Shown here: positions 53,811 through 62,427 of the stretch, piece after piece
Position numbering within the stretch: the stretch's first letter is position 1
Layout of the letters: the number at the start of each line of letters is the position of its first letter
NCBI RefSeq assembly: GCF_018449695.1
Contig: NZ_JAAVUY010000009.1
Location: 1-64,000 of the forward strand
Length of the DNA: 64,000 bases
Origin: Bradyrhizobium sp. dw_411
Lineage (GTDB): Bacteria; Pseudomonadota; Alphaproteobacteria; Rhizobiales; Xanthobacteraceae
Direction: 5' to 3'
Position numbers and translations under genes: made by a program
The notes under the pieces: generated by a model
Databases searched by the model: none
The model's input: the letters and a program-made list of their open reading frames with translations, nothing else
Told to the model about the DNA's origin: nothing

Positions 53811-53841
53811 AAACCCGGCCGATGCTTCGGCCGGGTTTTTT
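53811..53841 (+). terminator. Intrinsic terminator
   Basis: Stem AACCCGGCCGA with loop TGCT and exact complement, followed by TTTTTTTG. It ends the pair of secreted-protein genes. Confidence 0.85.
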
Positions 53842-53929
53842 GTTTGCTGCAGGGCAAGATTTGAGACCGTCACTGCGAGCCAACGGGTCGCGCGAATGCC
53901 GCACGGCCCGAACAGCCATCCACTTCGAT

Positions 53930-54670
53930 CTAGGATGCGCTCGCCGTATCGCCTGCGATCTCGTCGAATGTATTGCGATCCGTGATTTTCAGATGCCGCC
54001 GGTCACGGCTCTTGATGATGCCGCGCGAGGTCAAGGTCCGAAATGCCCGGCTTACGGCCTCAAGCGACATTCCAAGATATTCGCCGATATCCGACCGCTT
54101 CATCGGGAGATATATCTCCACCGTGCGCTCGCCTCTGCCGGCCTGAAGATTTTCCAATAGCTGAAGGAACATCACTACTCTGGAGAGCGCTCCCCTGCGG
54201 GCCAGCAGAAGGGCGTGACGCTGGGTCTCCCGCAGTTCGTGGATGAGCTTGCAAATAACGTGGAATTCCAGATCCGCGTCCTTTGCAAGCCGGCTTCTTA
54301 AGGCAGACACCGGGAATCGATACGCGGCCAATGGTGTGATCGCCTTGGCGGCGTTTGTGTACTTTCCTTCCTCGGACAGCCCGAACACGTCGCCTGGAAA
54401 CAGGAACGCCGTTATACGTTCGCTGCCGTCGGGAGCGATCCTGTACGCCTTTACAACTCCGGTAATGATGTTGAACACGGCATCAGCGCGCCGACCCTCG
54501 CGATAGATCTCCTCGTCTTTGTTGAACCGGGCAATCGATGCGAGAACGGCCAATCGGGCGCGCTCTTCTTCGCTGAGCAACTGATGCGTTTTACCCGCTG
54601 AAGCGGCCCATGGGTCACGGGCGCGAATAACCGGACCGTGAGTATTCGCCCGGATTTTTGCTCTCGCCAT
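53930..54670 (-). CDS. Crp/Fnr-family regulator
   Basis: A 246-residue regulator: a cyclic-nucleotide-like beta-barrel at about residues 40-140 (GVVKAYRIAPDGSERITAFLFPGDVFGL) and a C-terminal HTH (RSDIGEYLGMSLEAVSRAFRTL, about residues 192-213). The N-terminal Cys cluster needed for an FNR iron-sulfur sensor is not present, so it is FixK-like rather than FnrN-like. ATG at 54670 has AAGGCG six bases upstream. A perfect FixK/FNR box lies in front, so it is probably switched on by low oxygen, perhaps by FixK2 or itself. Confidence 0.88.
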   Translation of the reverse strand: MARAKIRANTHGPVIRARDPWAASAGKTHQLLSEEERARLAVLASIARFNKDEEIYREGRRADAVFNIITGVVKAYRIAPDGSERITAFLFPGDVFGLSEEGKYTNAAKAITPLAAYRFPVSALRSRLAKDADLEFHVICKLIHELRETQRHALLLARRGALSRVVMFLQLLENLQAGRGERTVEIYLPMKRSDIGEYLGMSLEAVSRAFRTLTSRGIIKSRDRRHLKITDRNTFDEIAGDTASAS

Positions 54671-54740
54671 TTGCGCCTTCGGATTGCGATAATTTATCAA
54701 CTCTGCCGGTGCATCATTGCGCTACAAATCAACCAGGAAT

Positions 54741-54754
54741 TTGATCCTGATCAA
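54741..54754. promoter_or_regulatory. FixK/FNR box (TTGAT-N4-ATCAA)
   Basis: A perfect palindrome TTGATCCTGATCAA, the consensus for FNR and FixK. It lies about 71-84 bases before the regulator's ATG and about 86-99 bases before the divergent 54-residue ORF, so one box may serve both directions. Confidence 0.8.
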
Positions 54755-54839
54755 ATTGTTCTTCCGGCCATGTCTGGCCTCGTCAATCAAGCACCGCTAA
54801 AGTTTTGCGGTTCGACTTGGTAACCTTTGGAATGCTTCC

Positions 54840-55004
54840 ATGAACACTTCTGCACGGACAATCATGGAACTCAACATCAAGCATTACCGGGGGCTGTTGA
54901 AGACCGAGACAGACGCATCGAAGCGGCAGGTCATTTCCAAGTTACTATCCCGGGAAGAGGCACGACTGGCGGAACTGCAGACACCGCCAAACAAGGATCG
55001 ATAA
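54840..55004 (+). CDS. Small helical ORF divergent from the Crp/Fnr gene
   Basis: A 54-residue protein (MNTSARTIMELNIKHYRGLL...ending in PPNKDR). It has the charged helical character of a rhizobial family (HYRGLLKTETDASKRQVI then EEARLAELQ). A second in-frame ATG is at 54864. It lies in a different frame from a longer spurious ORF. It faces the FixK/FNR box and may be oxygen-regulated. Function unknown. Confidence 0.6.
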   Translation: MNTSARTIMELNIKHYRGLLKTETDASKRQVISKLLSREEARLAELQTPPNKDR

Positions 55005-55122
55005 ATTTTGAGCAGTCCCGGCTCGAATTCAGACGGGATGGGTCATTTGAAGCGTCATCCCACTCGATCTTTTTGGGCATGATCTTTTCGGAAAACCATC
55101 GCCCACTTTTCCGGATCGTGCT

Positions 55123-55308
55123 CTAGTCAAGCCATTCACGCCAATGCGTAGGATCGGCGAAAACAGGTTGCTTTGTGATGGAATTCACCCATCCGCCTTC
55201 CGTTCGCCGGCAGGGAAACACAAGAGAATGCATCTCATCACGCTCGTGCACGCTGAGTTGCAGATCGCGGTCAAACGGTGCGGTCGATATCGGATGCCAG
55301 TCGCGCAT
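55123..55308 (-). CDS. Small conserved protein, PTHWREW type
   Basis: A 61-residue protein: MRDWHPISTAPFDRDLQLSV, LVFPCRR and PTHWREW at the end. This pattern is a common family in rhizobia (W.PIST.PFD...PTHWREW) and resembles the DUF551 group. No signal peptide; function unknown. Confidence 0.7.
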   Translation of the reverse strand: MRDWHPISTAPFDRDLQLSVHERDEMHSLVFPCRRTEGGWVNSITKQPVFADPTHWREWLD

Positions 55309-55409
55309 TTTGCCGCTCTTTCGCTGCTGCCAACGTGCTCAAAGTTTTGAAAGAGTACAGCAGGAGCGCGCTATCGATTTGCGCTTGATCAAAAACTTGC
55401 TGATTTTAT

Positions 55410-56639
55410 CTAGCGCGCGGCGCTGATCGAGCGCAGCACGGCCTCGCTCGGCCAGCAATCTACCTTGAGCCCGGCTTTCTTCTGATAGGCGCCGAGCGCA
55501 GCCCGGGTTTTCATGCCGGCCTTGCCGTCGAGCTTGTCCGTGTAAAGACCGACGCGCGTGAGGTGACGCTGCATGGCTTCGACATCGGCGGTGCGCAGTT
55601 GCGTCGACGCCGACCACGGCGTCGCGAAGGGCTGCGGCGTCGTCATGCGATCGCTGAGATGGCCGACATACAGCACATAGAGATCCGAGAAATTGTATTC
55701 CTTGATCACAAAGTAGTTCTTGGTGGTCAGAAAAGCCGGGCCATAGATGCCCTCCGGCTGCAGCAGTGAGGCCGGCTCGACCAGCTCGGCGGCTTTGAGT
55801 TTCTCGCCGCGCACCGGCGCGAAACCGTCGCGGATCCATTCGCCGATCGGTTTGGTCACCTCGGGCACGCCCATGGTGCAATCGGCATTGGCCGGCGCCT
55901 GCACCTCATAGGCCCAGCGCACGCCGGGTTGCCAGCCCTTGTTGACCAGTTGCTGCGCCGCCGAGGCGAGCGCGTCCGGCACCGAGTGCCAGATGTCGCG
56001 GCGGCCATCTCCGTCAAAATCGACCCCGTGCTTGTAGAGCTCGGATGGCAGGAATTGCGTCAGACCCGTCGCACCGGCCCAGGAGGCGCGCATGTCCTTG
56101 CGCGTCACCTCACCGTCGCTGATCAATTTCAGCGCCAGAATAAATTCGTTGCGATATTGATCCTTGCGCCGCCCGACATAGGCCTGCGTCGCCATCACGC
56201 GCAGCCCGTCATAGGGCAGCGTATAGCGGCCGTAATCAGTCTCGCGGCCCCAGATCGCCAAAACGATGGTGCCGGGCACACCGAAACGCTGCTCGATCGC
56301 GGTGAGCGCGGCGCGATGCTTGGCCATCAGCCGCTGCCCCTCTTCGGCCAGCTTGATGATGCTGGGCTCCCTGATGTAATCCGCCGGCACCTGCACGAAC
56401 TCGGCCTGCGTCGCCGCACCGGTCGCGGGACGTCCGGGCAAAATCAGATCGGGCAGTTTGTAATCCGGCTCAAGCCCCTTGGTCTCGGCATCGAAGGTCG
56501 CGCGCGACACACCCGCCGCCTGCGCCTCCGGCCACAATGAGACGATGAATTGCGTGAAAGCTGCATCGGCGGCGGCGTGAGCCAAAGACGCTCCGCAGAG
56601 AATGGCGGCGATCGCAACTGTCAGTGCCAATCGCCGCAT
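55410..56639 (-). CDS. Lytic murein transglycosylase (MltB-like)
   Basis: A 409-residue periplasmic enzyme. Signal peptide to about residue 22 (AHA-A), an SLT_2 (MltB-type) catalytic domain with Glu133 in LAIWGRETDYGRY, ASWAGATGLTQFLPSE and RDIWHSVPDALAS, and a C-terminal peptidoglycan-binding domain (about 345-405; MQRHLTRVGLYTDKLDGKAG). The start at 56639 is preferred because the signal peptide begins there. The ettA stop is five bases upstream, so the two genes form one transcript. Confidence 0.92.
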   Translation of the reverse strand: MRRLALTVAIAAILCGASLAHAAADAAFTQFIVSLWPEAQAAGVSRATFDAETKGLEPDYKLPDLILPGRPATGAATQAEFVQVPADYIREPSIIKLAEEGQRLMAKHRAALTAIEQRFGVPGTIVLAIWGRETDYGRYTLPYDGLRVMATQAYVGRRKDQYRNEFILALKLISDGEVTRKDMRASWAGATGLTQFLPSELYKHGVDFDGDGRRDIWHSVPDALASAAQQLVNKGWQPGVRWAYEVQAPANADCTMGVPEVTKPIGEWIRDGFAPVRGEKLKAAELVEPASLLQPEGIYGPAFLTTKNYFVIKEYNFSDLYVLYVGHLSDRMTTPQPFATPWSASTQLRTADVEAMQRHLTRVGLYTDKLDGKAGMKTRAALGAYQKKAGLKVDCWPSEAVLRSISAAR

Positions 56640-56644
56640 ATCCT

Positions 56645-58294
56645 TCACCGCGTCAGCTTTTTGTACTTCACGCGATGCGGGATGATGGAGTCCTGGCCGA
56701 GGCGGCGCATCTTGTCTTTTTCGTAGTCCTGGAAATTGCCCTCGAACCATTCGACATGGCTGTCGCCCTCGAAGGCCAGGATATGCGTCGCGATACGGTC
56801 GAGGAACCAGCGGTCATGGCTGATGATCACGGCGCAGCCGGCGAAATCCTCCAGCGCCTCTTCGAGCGCGCGCAGGGTATCGACGTCGAGATCGTTGGTG
56901 GGTTCGTCGAGCAGCAGCACATTGGCGCCGGACTTGAGCATCTTGGCGAGATGAACGCGGTTGCGCTCGCCGCCTGACAGCGCGCCGACCTTCTTTTGCT
57001 GGTCGGCGCCCTTGAAATTGAACGACGAGCAATAGCCACGCGAATTCACCTCGCGTTTGCCCAGAAGGATAAGGTCGTTACCGCCGGAAATTTCTTCCCA
57101 CACGGTCTTCTTGCCGTCGAGCGAGTCGCGGGACTGGTCGACATAACCGAGATGCACGCTCTCGCCGACCGTGATCGAACCCTTGTCCGGCGTCTCCTGC
57201 TTGGTGATCATCCGAAACAGCGTGGTCTTGCCGGCGCCGTTGGCGCCGATCACGCCGACGATGCCGCCGGGCGGCAGTTTGAAGGTGAGGTCGTCGATCA
57301 GGACGCGATCGCCGAATCCTTTTGTCAGCCCCTCGAAATCGACCACGTTCTGGCCGAGCCGCTCAGCCACCGGAATCGTGATCTGCGCGGTCTGGGCCTG
57401 CTTCTCGCTGGCCTGCTTCAGCAACTCCTCATAGCGCTGGTAGCGCGCCTTGGACTTGGCCTGACGCGCCTTGGGCGAGGATGCGATCCACTCCTGTTCG
57501 CGCTCAAGCGTCTTCTGGTGCGCGGCATCCTCACGGCCTTCCTGAGCCAGGCGTTTCTGCTTCTGCACCAGCCAGGACGAATAGTTGCCCTCATAGGGGA
57601 TGCCCTTGCCGCGGTCGAGCTCGAGGATCCAGGACGTAACGTTGTCGAGGAAGTAGCGGTCATGGGTCACGATCAGGATGGCGCCGGGATAGTTGCGCAG
57701 ATGGCCTTCCAGCCACGACACCGATTCGGCGTCGAGATGGTTGGTCGGCTCGTCCAGCAGCAGCAGATCCGGCTGGTCGAGCAGCAGTTTGCACAAAGCA
57801 ACGCGACGCCGCTCACCGCCGGAGAGTTTTGTCACGTCGGCATCGTCGGGCGGGCAACGCAGCGCGTCCATCGCCTGATCGACCTTGCTGTCGAGATCCC
57901 ATAGCCCGGCGGCCTCGATCTCGTCCTGCAGCTTGGTCATCTCGTCGGCGGTCTCGTCGGAATAATTTACCGCCAGATCATTGTAGCGGTCGAGGATCGC
58001 CTTCTGCTTGGCGACGCCCAGCATGACGTTCTCGCGCACGGTCTTGGCCGGATCGAGCTGCGGCTCCTGCTCGAGGTAGCCGACCCGGGCGCCCTCGGCG
58101 ACCCAGGCCTCGCCATTATATTCCTTGTCGAGCCCGGCCATGATTCGCAGCAGGGTCGATTTGCCGGAGCCGTTGACGCCGAGCACGCCGATCTTGGCGT
58201 CCGGATAGAACGACAAATGGACGTTATCGAGCACCTTGCGGGTCGGATAGCTCTTGGTCAGGCCCTGCATGAAATAGACGAACTGGCGCGCCAT
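56645..58294 (-). CDS. ettA: Energy-dependent translational throttle EttA
   Basis: A 549-residue ABC-F protein with two nucleotide-binding domains joined by the linker arm: first Walker A GVNGSGKST, signature LSGGERRRVALCKLLL and LLLLDEPTNHLD; second Walker A GANGAGKTT, signature LSGGERNRVHLAKML and LLLLDEPTNDLD. It has no membrane domains and binds the ribosomal E site, limiting translation when ATP is low. Length and domains match EttA (about 555 residues). It heads a two-gene operon with the MltB-like transglycosylase, an unusual pairing. Confidence 0.93.
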   Translation of the reverse strand: MARQFVYFMQGLTKSYPTRKVLDNVHLSFYPDAKIGVLGVNGSGKSTLLRIMAGLDKEYNGEAWVAEGARVGYLEQEPQLDPAKTVRENVMLGVAKQKAILDRYNDLAVNYSDETADEMTKLQDEIEAAGLWDLDSKVDQAMDALRCPPDDADVTKLSGGERRRVALCKLLLDQPDLLLLDEPTNHLDAESVSWLEGHLRNYPGAILIVTHDRYFLDNVTSWILELDRGKGIPYEGNYSSWLVQKQKRLAQEGREDAAHQKTLEREQEWIASSPKARQAKSKARYQRYEELLKQASEKQAQTAQITIPVAERLGQNVVDFEGLTKGFGDRVLIDDLTFKLPPGGIVGVIGANGAGKTTLFRMITKQETPDKGSITVGESVHLGYVDQSRDSLDGKKTVWEEISGGNDLILLGKREVNSRGYCSSFNFKGADQQKKVGALSGGERNRVHLAKMLKSGANVLLLDEPTNDLDVDTLRALEEALEDFAGCAVIISHDRWFLDRIATHILAFEGDSHVEWFEGNFQDYEKDKMRRLGQDSIIPHRVKYKKLTR

Positions 58295-58523
58295 CGTGAT
58301 CCCTGAAAACGAGAGAATTTATGGAAATTTGCTGCCGCTGATGTAGCGGCGCGGCCCCCAAAGGGCAACCGCGCGACTGGGCGTTTTCCATCCGTTTACC
58401 AGTATCAGTACGGATAGCGACAATTGAAACCTTCTTTTAATAACTCGGAACCGAAACTCCCCGTCAACGCCCCGGAAAGCGCTCCGCGTGGCAGAAGCCG
58501 CCGGAAAAAAGACAGGATTCGTC

Positions 58524-58730
58524 ATGGCGACCGTGACCTCGACCTCTCTTTCCTCCCCGGCGGACAGCCGTGACGGACGCTCCAGGCCGCTCAACGGGCT
58601 CATCGCCTTCTGGCGCCAGTTCTTCATCAGGGCATTCGACCCCTACCGGCCGGAGCTGCATTATATGCGCGGCCCGGGCCCGGCCTGCCGCGCCAAATTG
58701 ACGGCCTCGTCGCACCGGCATTCCGCCTGA
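58524..58730 (+). CDS. Small protein of unknown function
   Basis: A possible 68-residue protein (MATVTSTSLSSPADSRDG...) with a central segment GLIAFWRQFFIRAFDPYRPE. It shows no signal peptide and no known domain. Codon use is normal for the genome, and the ORF lies in a 590-base gap between divergent genes, but no clear ribosome binding site was seen. Low confidence. Confidence 0.4.
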   Translation: MATVTSTSLSSPADSRDGRSRPLNGLIAFWRQFFIRAFDPYRPELHYMRGPGPACRAKLTASSHRHSA

Positions 58731-58891
58731 TTACGACGTCCCGAGACTTGCGGGCAGATCCATTTGAGCTGCCATTTTTGACGTCACATTGATCGCTGGA
58801 CGCTTGCGCGTCGAGGCGTTGCGCGCGACCATGGCGCCTCCCAGGGCGGCGCGTCTTCGCACCGCCATCATCGCCATGAACGGACCTTCCC

Positions 58892-59851
58892 ATGACGCGG
58901 CTGCGCTGTGCAATTCTCGACGACTATTTCGATATAACCCTGAAAATCGCGGACTGGTCGAAGATCGCCGATCGCGTCGATGTCACCGTATTCAACCAGC
59001 CCTTTGCCTCTTCCGAGGCCGCCGCCAGCGCCTTGAAGGATTTCGAGATCATCTGCGTGATGCGCGAACGCACGCCATTTCCGCGCTCCCTGCTCGCGGC
59101 ACTGCCCAAGCTGAAGCTCCTGATCACCTCGGGCATGCGCAACGCCTCGATCGATTCGGAAGCCGCCAAGGAACAGGGCGTCGTGTTCTGCGGAACGCAA
59201 TGGAACCGGGATCCGACCTCGGCGCTGACGATGGGCCTGATCCTGGAACTGACCCGCAGCATTGGCCGTGAAAACGCGCGCATGCATGCCGGCGAACCCC
59301 TGCAGAAATTCATCGGACTGGAGATCGAAGGCCGCACGCTCGGGATTATCGGTCTCGGCAAGCTTGGCGCCAAGGTGGCGGGGCTGGCGAAGGCGTTCGG
59401 CATGAACGTGATCGCCTGGAGTCCGAACCTGACGGCGGAACGCTGCAAGGAAGTCGGCGTCGGCTACGCCACCAAGGAAGAGCTGTTCGCCAACGCCGAC
59501 ATCATCACCATTCATGTGGTGCTGAGCGATCGCTCGCGCGGGCTGGTCGGGCGCGCGGATCTGGCGGGCATGAAGCCGACAGCGTTCCTCGTCAACACCT
59601 CGCGCGGACCAATCGTCGACGAAACCGCGCTGTTGGAAACCTTGCAGCAGAACAAGATCGCGGGTGCCGCGATCGACGTGTTCTCGGTCGAGCCGCTGCC
59701 GGTCGATCACCCCTTCCGCAAGCTCGACAATCTCGTGCTGACACCGCATCTCGGCTACGTCACCGAAGAGGGCTTTCGAGCCCATTACGGCCAGATGGTC
59801 GAAGGCATCGGCGGCTGGCTCAAGAGCGAGCCGGTGCGCCGGCTGGCGTGA
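58892..59851 (+). CDS. D-2-hydroxyacid dehydrogenase family protein
   Basis: A 319-residue NAD-dependent enzyme: NAD-binding GLGKLGAKVAGLAKAFGM (about 150-167), catalytic Arg in LVNTSRGPIVDE, the Glu in SVEPLPVDHP, and His in LTPHLGYVTEEG. The residues typical of phosphoglycerate, glyoxylate or lactate enzymes cannot be sorted out by eye, so the substrate is open. The gene converges with the L,D-transpeptidase gene and ends in a terminator. Confidence 0.88.
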   Translation: MTRLRCAILDDYFDITLKIADWSKIADRVDVTVFNQPFASSEAAASALKDFEIICVMRERTPFPRSLLAALPKLKLLITSGMRNASIDSEAAKEQGVVFCGTQWNRDPTSALTMGLILELTRSIGRENARMHAGEPLQKFIGLEIEGRTLGIIGLGKLGAKVAGLAKAFGMNVIAWSPNLTAERCKEVGVGYATKEELFANADIITIHVVLSDRSRGLVGRADLAGMKPTAFLVNTSRGPIVDETALLETLQQNKIAGAAIDVFSVEPLPVDHPFRKLDNLVLTPHLGYVTEEGFRAHYGQMVEGIGGWLKSEPVRRLA

Positions 59852-59875
59852 GGACGTCAAGAAAATAGCGCAAAG

Positions 59876-59905
59876 AAAAAGGGCGCACCGCAGCGCGCCC
59901 TTTTT
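59876..59905. terminator. Bidirectional intrinsic terminator
   Basis: AAAAAGGGCGC and GCGCCCTTTTT separated by an 8-base loop, a symmetric terminator between two convergent genes. Confidence 0.85.
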
Positions 59906-59931
59906 GAATGTTTATCGTTCTTTCTTGCGGC

Positions 59932-61203
59932 TCAGCGCACTGTGACCGGCGCGGGCAGCGGCGGCACCACGGTCGGCTGGGCGCCGGGGAGGCCCGGCTG
60001 CGGCATCGGCCCAGGTCCGGCATTATACCCGGCATTCGGTCCGGGCATCGGCTGCGCCGAAGCGGTTGCGGTTGGCGGCGCGCCGCCCGGCAGCACGACC
60101 ACGCGGGTGCCGACCTTGACGCGGTCGAACAGGTCCGAGACGTCCTCGTTCAACATGCCGATGCAGCCGGAAGAGACGAACTTGCCGATCGTCGACGGCT
60201 GGTTGGTGCCGTGGATGCGATAGACGGTATTGCCGAGATACATCGCGCGCGCGCCCAGCGGATTGCCGGGGCCACCGGCCATGAAGCGCGGCAGATAGGG
60301 CTGGCGTTCGATCATCTCGGTCGGCGGATGCCAATCCGGCCACTCGGCCTTGCGCGAGATCTTCTGCACCCCGGTCCAGGTGAAGCCGTCGCGGCCGACG
60401 CGGACGCCGTAGCGGATCGCGCGTCCACCACCCAGCACGTAATAGAGATAGGTGTTGGGCGTATCGACGATCAGCGTTCCCGGCGGTTCCTTGGTCGGGA
60501 ACGTGACTTCCTGCCGGCGCAGGTTCGGCGCAAGCGGCGCAGGCGCCACTTCCGGCTGTTCCTCCGGCGGCAACGCCGCCATCATCACCGGCCGGCCATC
60601 CGCTCCCAGCGGCGGTTGTCCCTGTTGGGGCTGGCCTTGCGGCGGCTGCACGGCACCCGTGACATAGGGCTGACCGCCCACGGCGCCCGGCGGACGGGGA
60701 CGGCCTTCTTCATCGGGATAGACATAGGCGGGCGGGCGATTCTCGCCGCGATCCGAGTAGATCACCGGCGGCGGGCCATCGCGGCGGCCATAACGCGGAT
60801 CATCCGGCGACATCACAGGGCCGCGGTCGGAATAGACAGGCGGCGCGCCCATCGGCCGGCCGTAGCGCGGATCGTCCGGCGACATCACGGGGCCACGGTC
60901 AGAATAAACGGGCGGAGCACCCATCGGTCGGCCATAGCGCGGATCATCGGGCGACAACACAGGTCCCGGCGGCGACAGCGCGGTGGAACCCGGCCCGTTC
61001 GGTGCGTCGTCATCGTCCAGCGCGTCGAAATCAGCCGGGCGCGGGCCGCGGCGATAATCGGCACCCCCACCGGGCGGATAGGGCGAATAGATCCCGCTAG
61101 GCGGCGGATAGCCTTGCGCCGAGGCGAGCGAAGTTACCGCTGCGCCTGCTGCCAAGGCGGCCAAAACGGCAGCACTCATCGTATGAATTCGTTTGATCAT
61201 CAT
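59932..61203 (-). CDS. L,D-transpeptidase with repeated Pro/Tyr linker
   Basis: A 423-residue exported enzyme, paralog of the protein at 22527-23225. A signal peptide ends near residue 30 (ASA-Q). A Pro/Tyr-rich linker of about 200 residues includes near-identical tandem units of 20 to 24 residues with the core SPDDPRYGRPMGAPPVYSDR (DNA about 60785-60960). The YkuD domain, about residues 235-385, contains IHGTNQP and the catalytic SSGCIGMLN. The Arg usually after CI is Gly here, unlike the paralog. ATG at 61203 or the next Met codon. Confidence 0.9.
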   Translation of the reverse strand: MMIKRIHTMSAAVLAALAAGAAVTSLASAQGYPPPSGIYSPYPPGGGADYRRGPRPADFDALDDDDAPNGPGSTALSPPGPVLSPDDPRYGRPMGAPPVYSDRGPVMSPDDPRYGRPMGAPPVYSDRGPVMSPDDPRYGRRDGPPPVIYSDRGENRPPAYVYPDEEGRPRPPGAVGGQPYVTGAVQPPQGQPQQGQPPLGADGRPVMMAALPPEEQPEVAPAPLAPNLRRQEVTFPTKEPPGTLIVDTPNTYLYYVLGGGRAIRYGVRVGRDGFTWTGVQKISRKAEWPDWHPPTEMIERQPYLPRFMAGGPGNPLGARAMYLGNTVYRIHGTNQPSTIGKFVSSGCIGMLNEDVSDLFDRVKVGTRVVVLPGGAPPTATASAQPMPGPNAGYNAGPGPMPQPGLPGAQPTVVPPLPAPVTVR

Positions 61204-61621
61204 CGCTCTTGTATAGTCCCCAAGCCGACACCGGATCGTTAACGGCTGATGACGGAAGATAGCGGCGCATTCAAGACAAATCCGGCCAATTCGGGCCCAA
61301 TTCCGGTATTGTGACCGCCCACGCCCCCTGCGGCCACCGGGCCGCACCGGCCGGAAAACGAATTTCGGCAGCGCAGACGGCGTTCAAGCCGTCAATTTTT
61401 AACAGGCCGGGATTTTTAACGGGCTTCGACTTTTAAAAGCTTGGATTTTTAACAAACGCGCGCAGGCCGTTGCGGTATTCTTGAATCAGCCTGATTCGCG
61501 CGCGCCGGTGTTATGCGCTGCGTCGCGAACGCGGCCAGTGTTGTGGTCACCGCGTTCCCGATGGCTCAAGGGCCTTTGCAAGATATCCAATAGAGATATC
61601 CCGAAGGCAGAATTCGCGTCC
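61204..61621. other. Intergenic region with AT-rich iterations
   Basis: A 418-base gap between divergent genes. It contains four 10-base copies of GATTTTTAAC-like sequence at 17-, 17- and 16-base steps (see 61394-61453). No gene with a ribosome binding site is seen; the upstream part of the open frame over 61481-61621 does not resemble protein sequence. Confidence 0.5.
61394..61453. repeat. Iterated 10-mer GATTTTTAAC
   Basis: Copies at 61394 (AATTTTTAAC), 61411, 61428 (GACTTTTAAA) and 61444. The spacing of 16-17 bases is about 1.5 helical turns, so successive copies would lie on opposite faces. This may be a binding-site array or AT-rich promoter element for the genes on either side. Confidence 0.45.
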
Positions 61622-62422
61622 ATGCTTCCCGGCTTTCGTTTCCTGTTCGCCGCCACCGTGTTGTCGTTATCGATCCTGGTCTTCGGACTGGGCGCTGCCG
61701 CTTTGCTGCGCGCGGCCCACGAAGAATTTGCCAGCACCCCGGCCTGGCGCGGGCCGCCCGAAATGGTATTCGCGCAGCCGGTCGAGACCACCCCGCCCGT
61801 GCTCGCGCTGCTGCGCGTCGATACGCCTGTCGCCGACAAGGCCGCGGACGACGTGCCGGTCAACACCGCGCCTGCCGCGACCACCGCGGCGCCGTCCGAA
61901 CCCGAGCGGATCGCCGCGCTCAAGCCGGAAGATTCACCGTCGCCTGAAACCGCAAAACCGGAAGCCATCGTCACGGAAAGTCCGGCGCAGGGTGAAACCG
62001 CATCGGCTCCGGCGGAGTCCTACGTTGTCGTCGCCGAGACCAAGAGCGTCGAAACCCAGATTGCCGAGACCAGGATTGCACTATCGGAAGATAGCGCACC
62101 GCCGGCCTATCAGGCGGCCGCCCCGACAGCGTCCGAGCCCGTGGTCACACCAACTTCACCGGATGCCAATATCGCCGCGACAAAAATCGCGACGCTGGGC
62201 GGGCCCGCCGTCAGTATCGAAACGCCGCGGCGGGGCAAGGCCGAAACCGCCAAGAAAGATTCCGTAAAAACAGGCTCGAGCATCATCAAAAAACGTCAGC
62301 ACGCCCGGCGCGCGGCGCGGCGCAGGCTTGCGGCTCGCGCGCGCCTGGCGGCTCAGCTCGCCCAACTGCAACCGGATAACCCGTTCGGCCAGCCGGCACA
62401 GACGATCGTTCGCCGCCGCTAA
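61622..62422 (+). CDS. Membrane-anchored Ala/Pro-rich protein
   Basis: A 266-residue protein with one N-terminal hydrophobic segment (about residues 5-29; FLFAATVLSLSILVFGLGAAALL), then a long Ala/Pro/Glu/Thr-rich disordered region and a basic end (KKRQHARRAARRRLAARARLA). It resembles anchored linker proteins of the envelope found in Bradyrhizobium, with no known domain. ATG at 61622 chosen because the membrane segment starts there. Confidence 0.6.
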   Translation: MLPGFRFLFAATVLSLSILVFGLGAAALLRAAHEEFASTPAWRGPPEMVFAQPVETTPPVLALLRVDTPVADKAADDVPVNTAPAATTAAPSEPERIAALKPEDSPSPETAKPEAIVTESPAQGETASAPAESYVVVAETKSVETQIAETRIALSEDSAPPAYQAAAPTASEPVVTPTSPDANIAATKIATLGGPAVSIETPRRGKAETAKKDSVKTGSSIIKKRQHARRAARRRLAARARLAAQLAQLQPDNPFGQPAQTIVRRR

Positions 62423-62427
62423 AGCGA

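Noticed and set aside
54827..55126. A 99-codon ORF over the small divergent gene
   Set aside because: It runs in another frame than the 54-residue ORF, which has the more natural composition; this one has no ribosome binding site.
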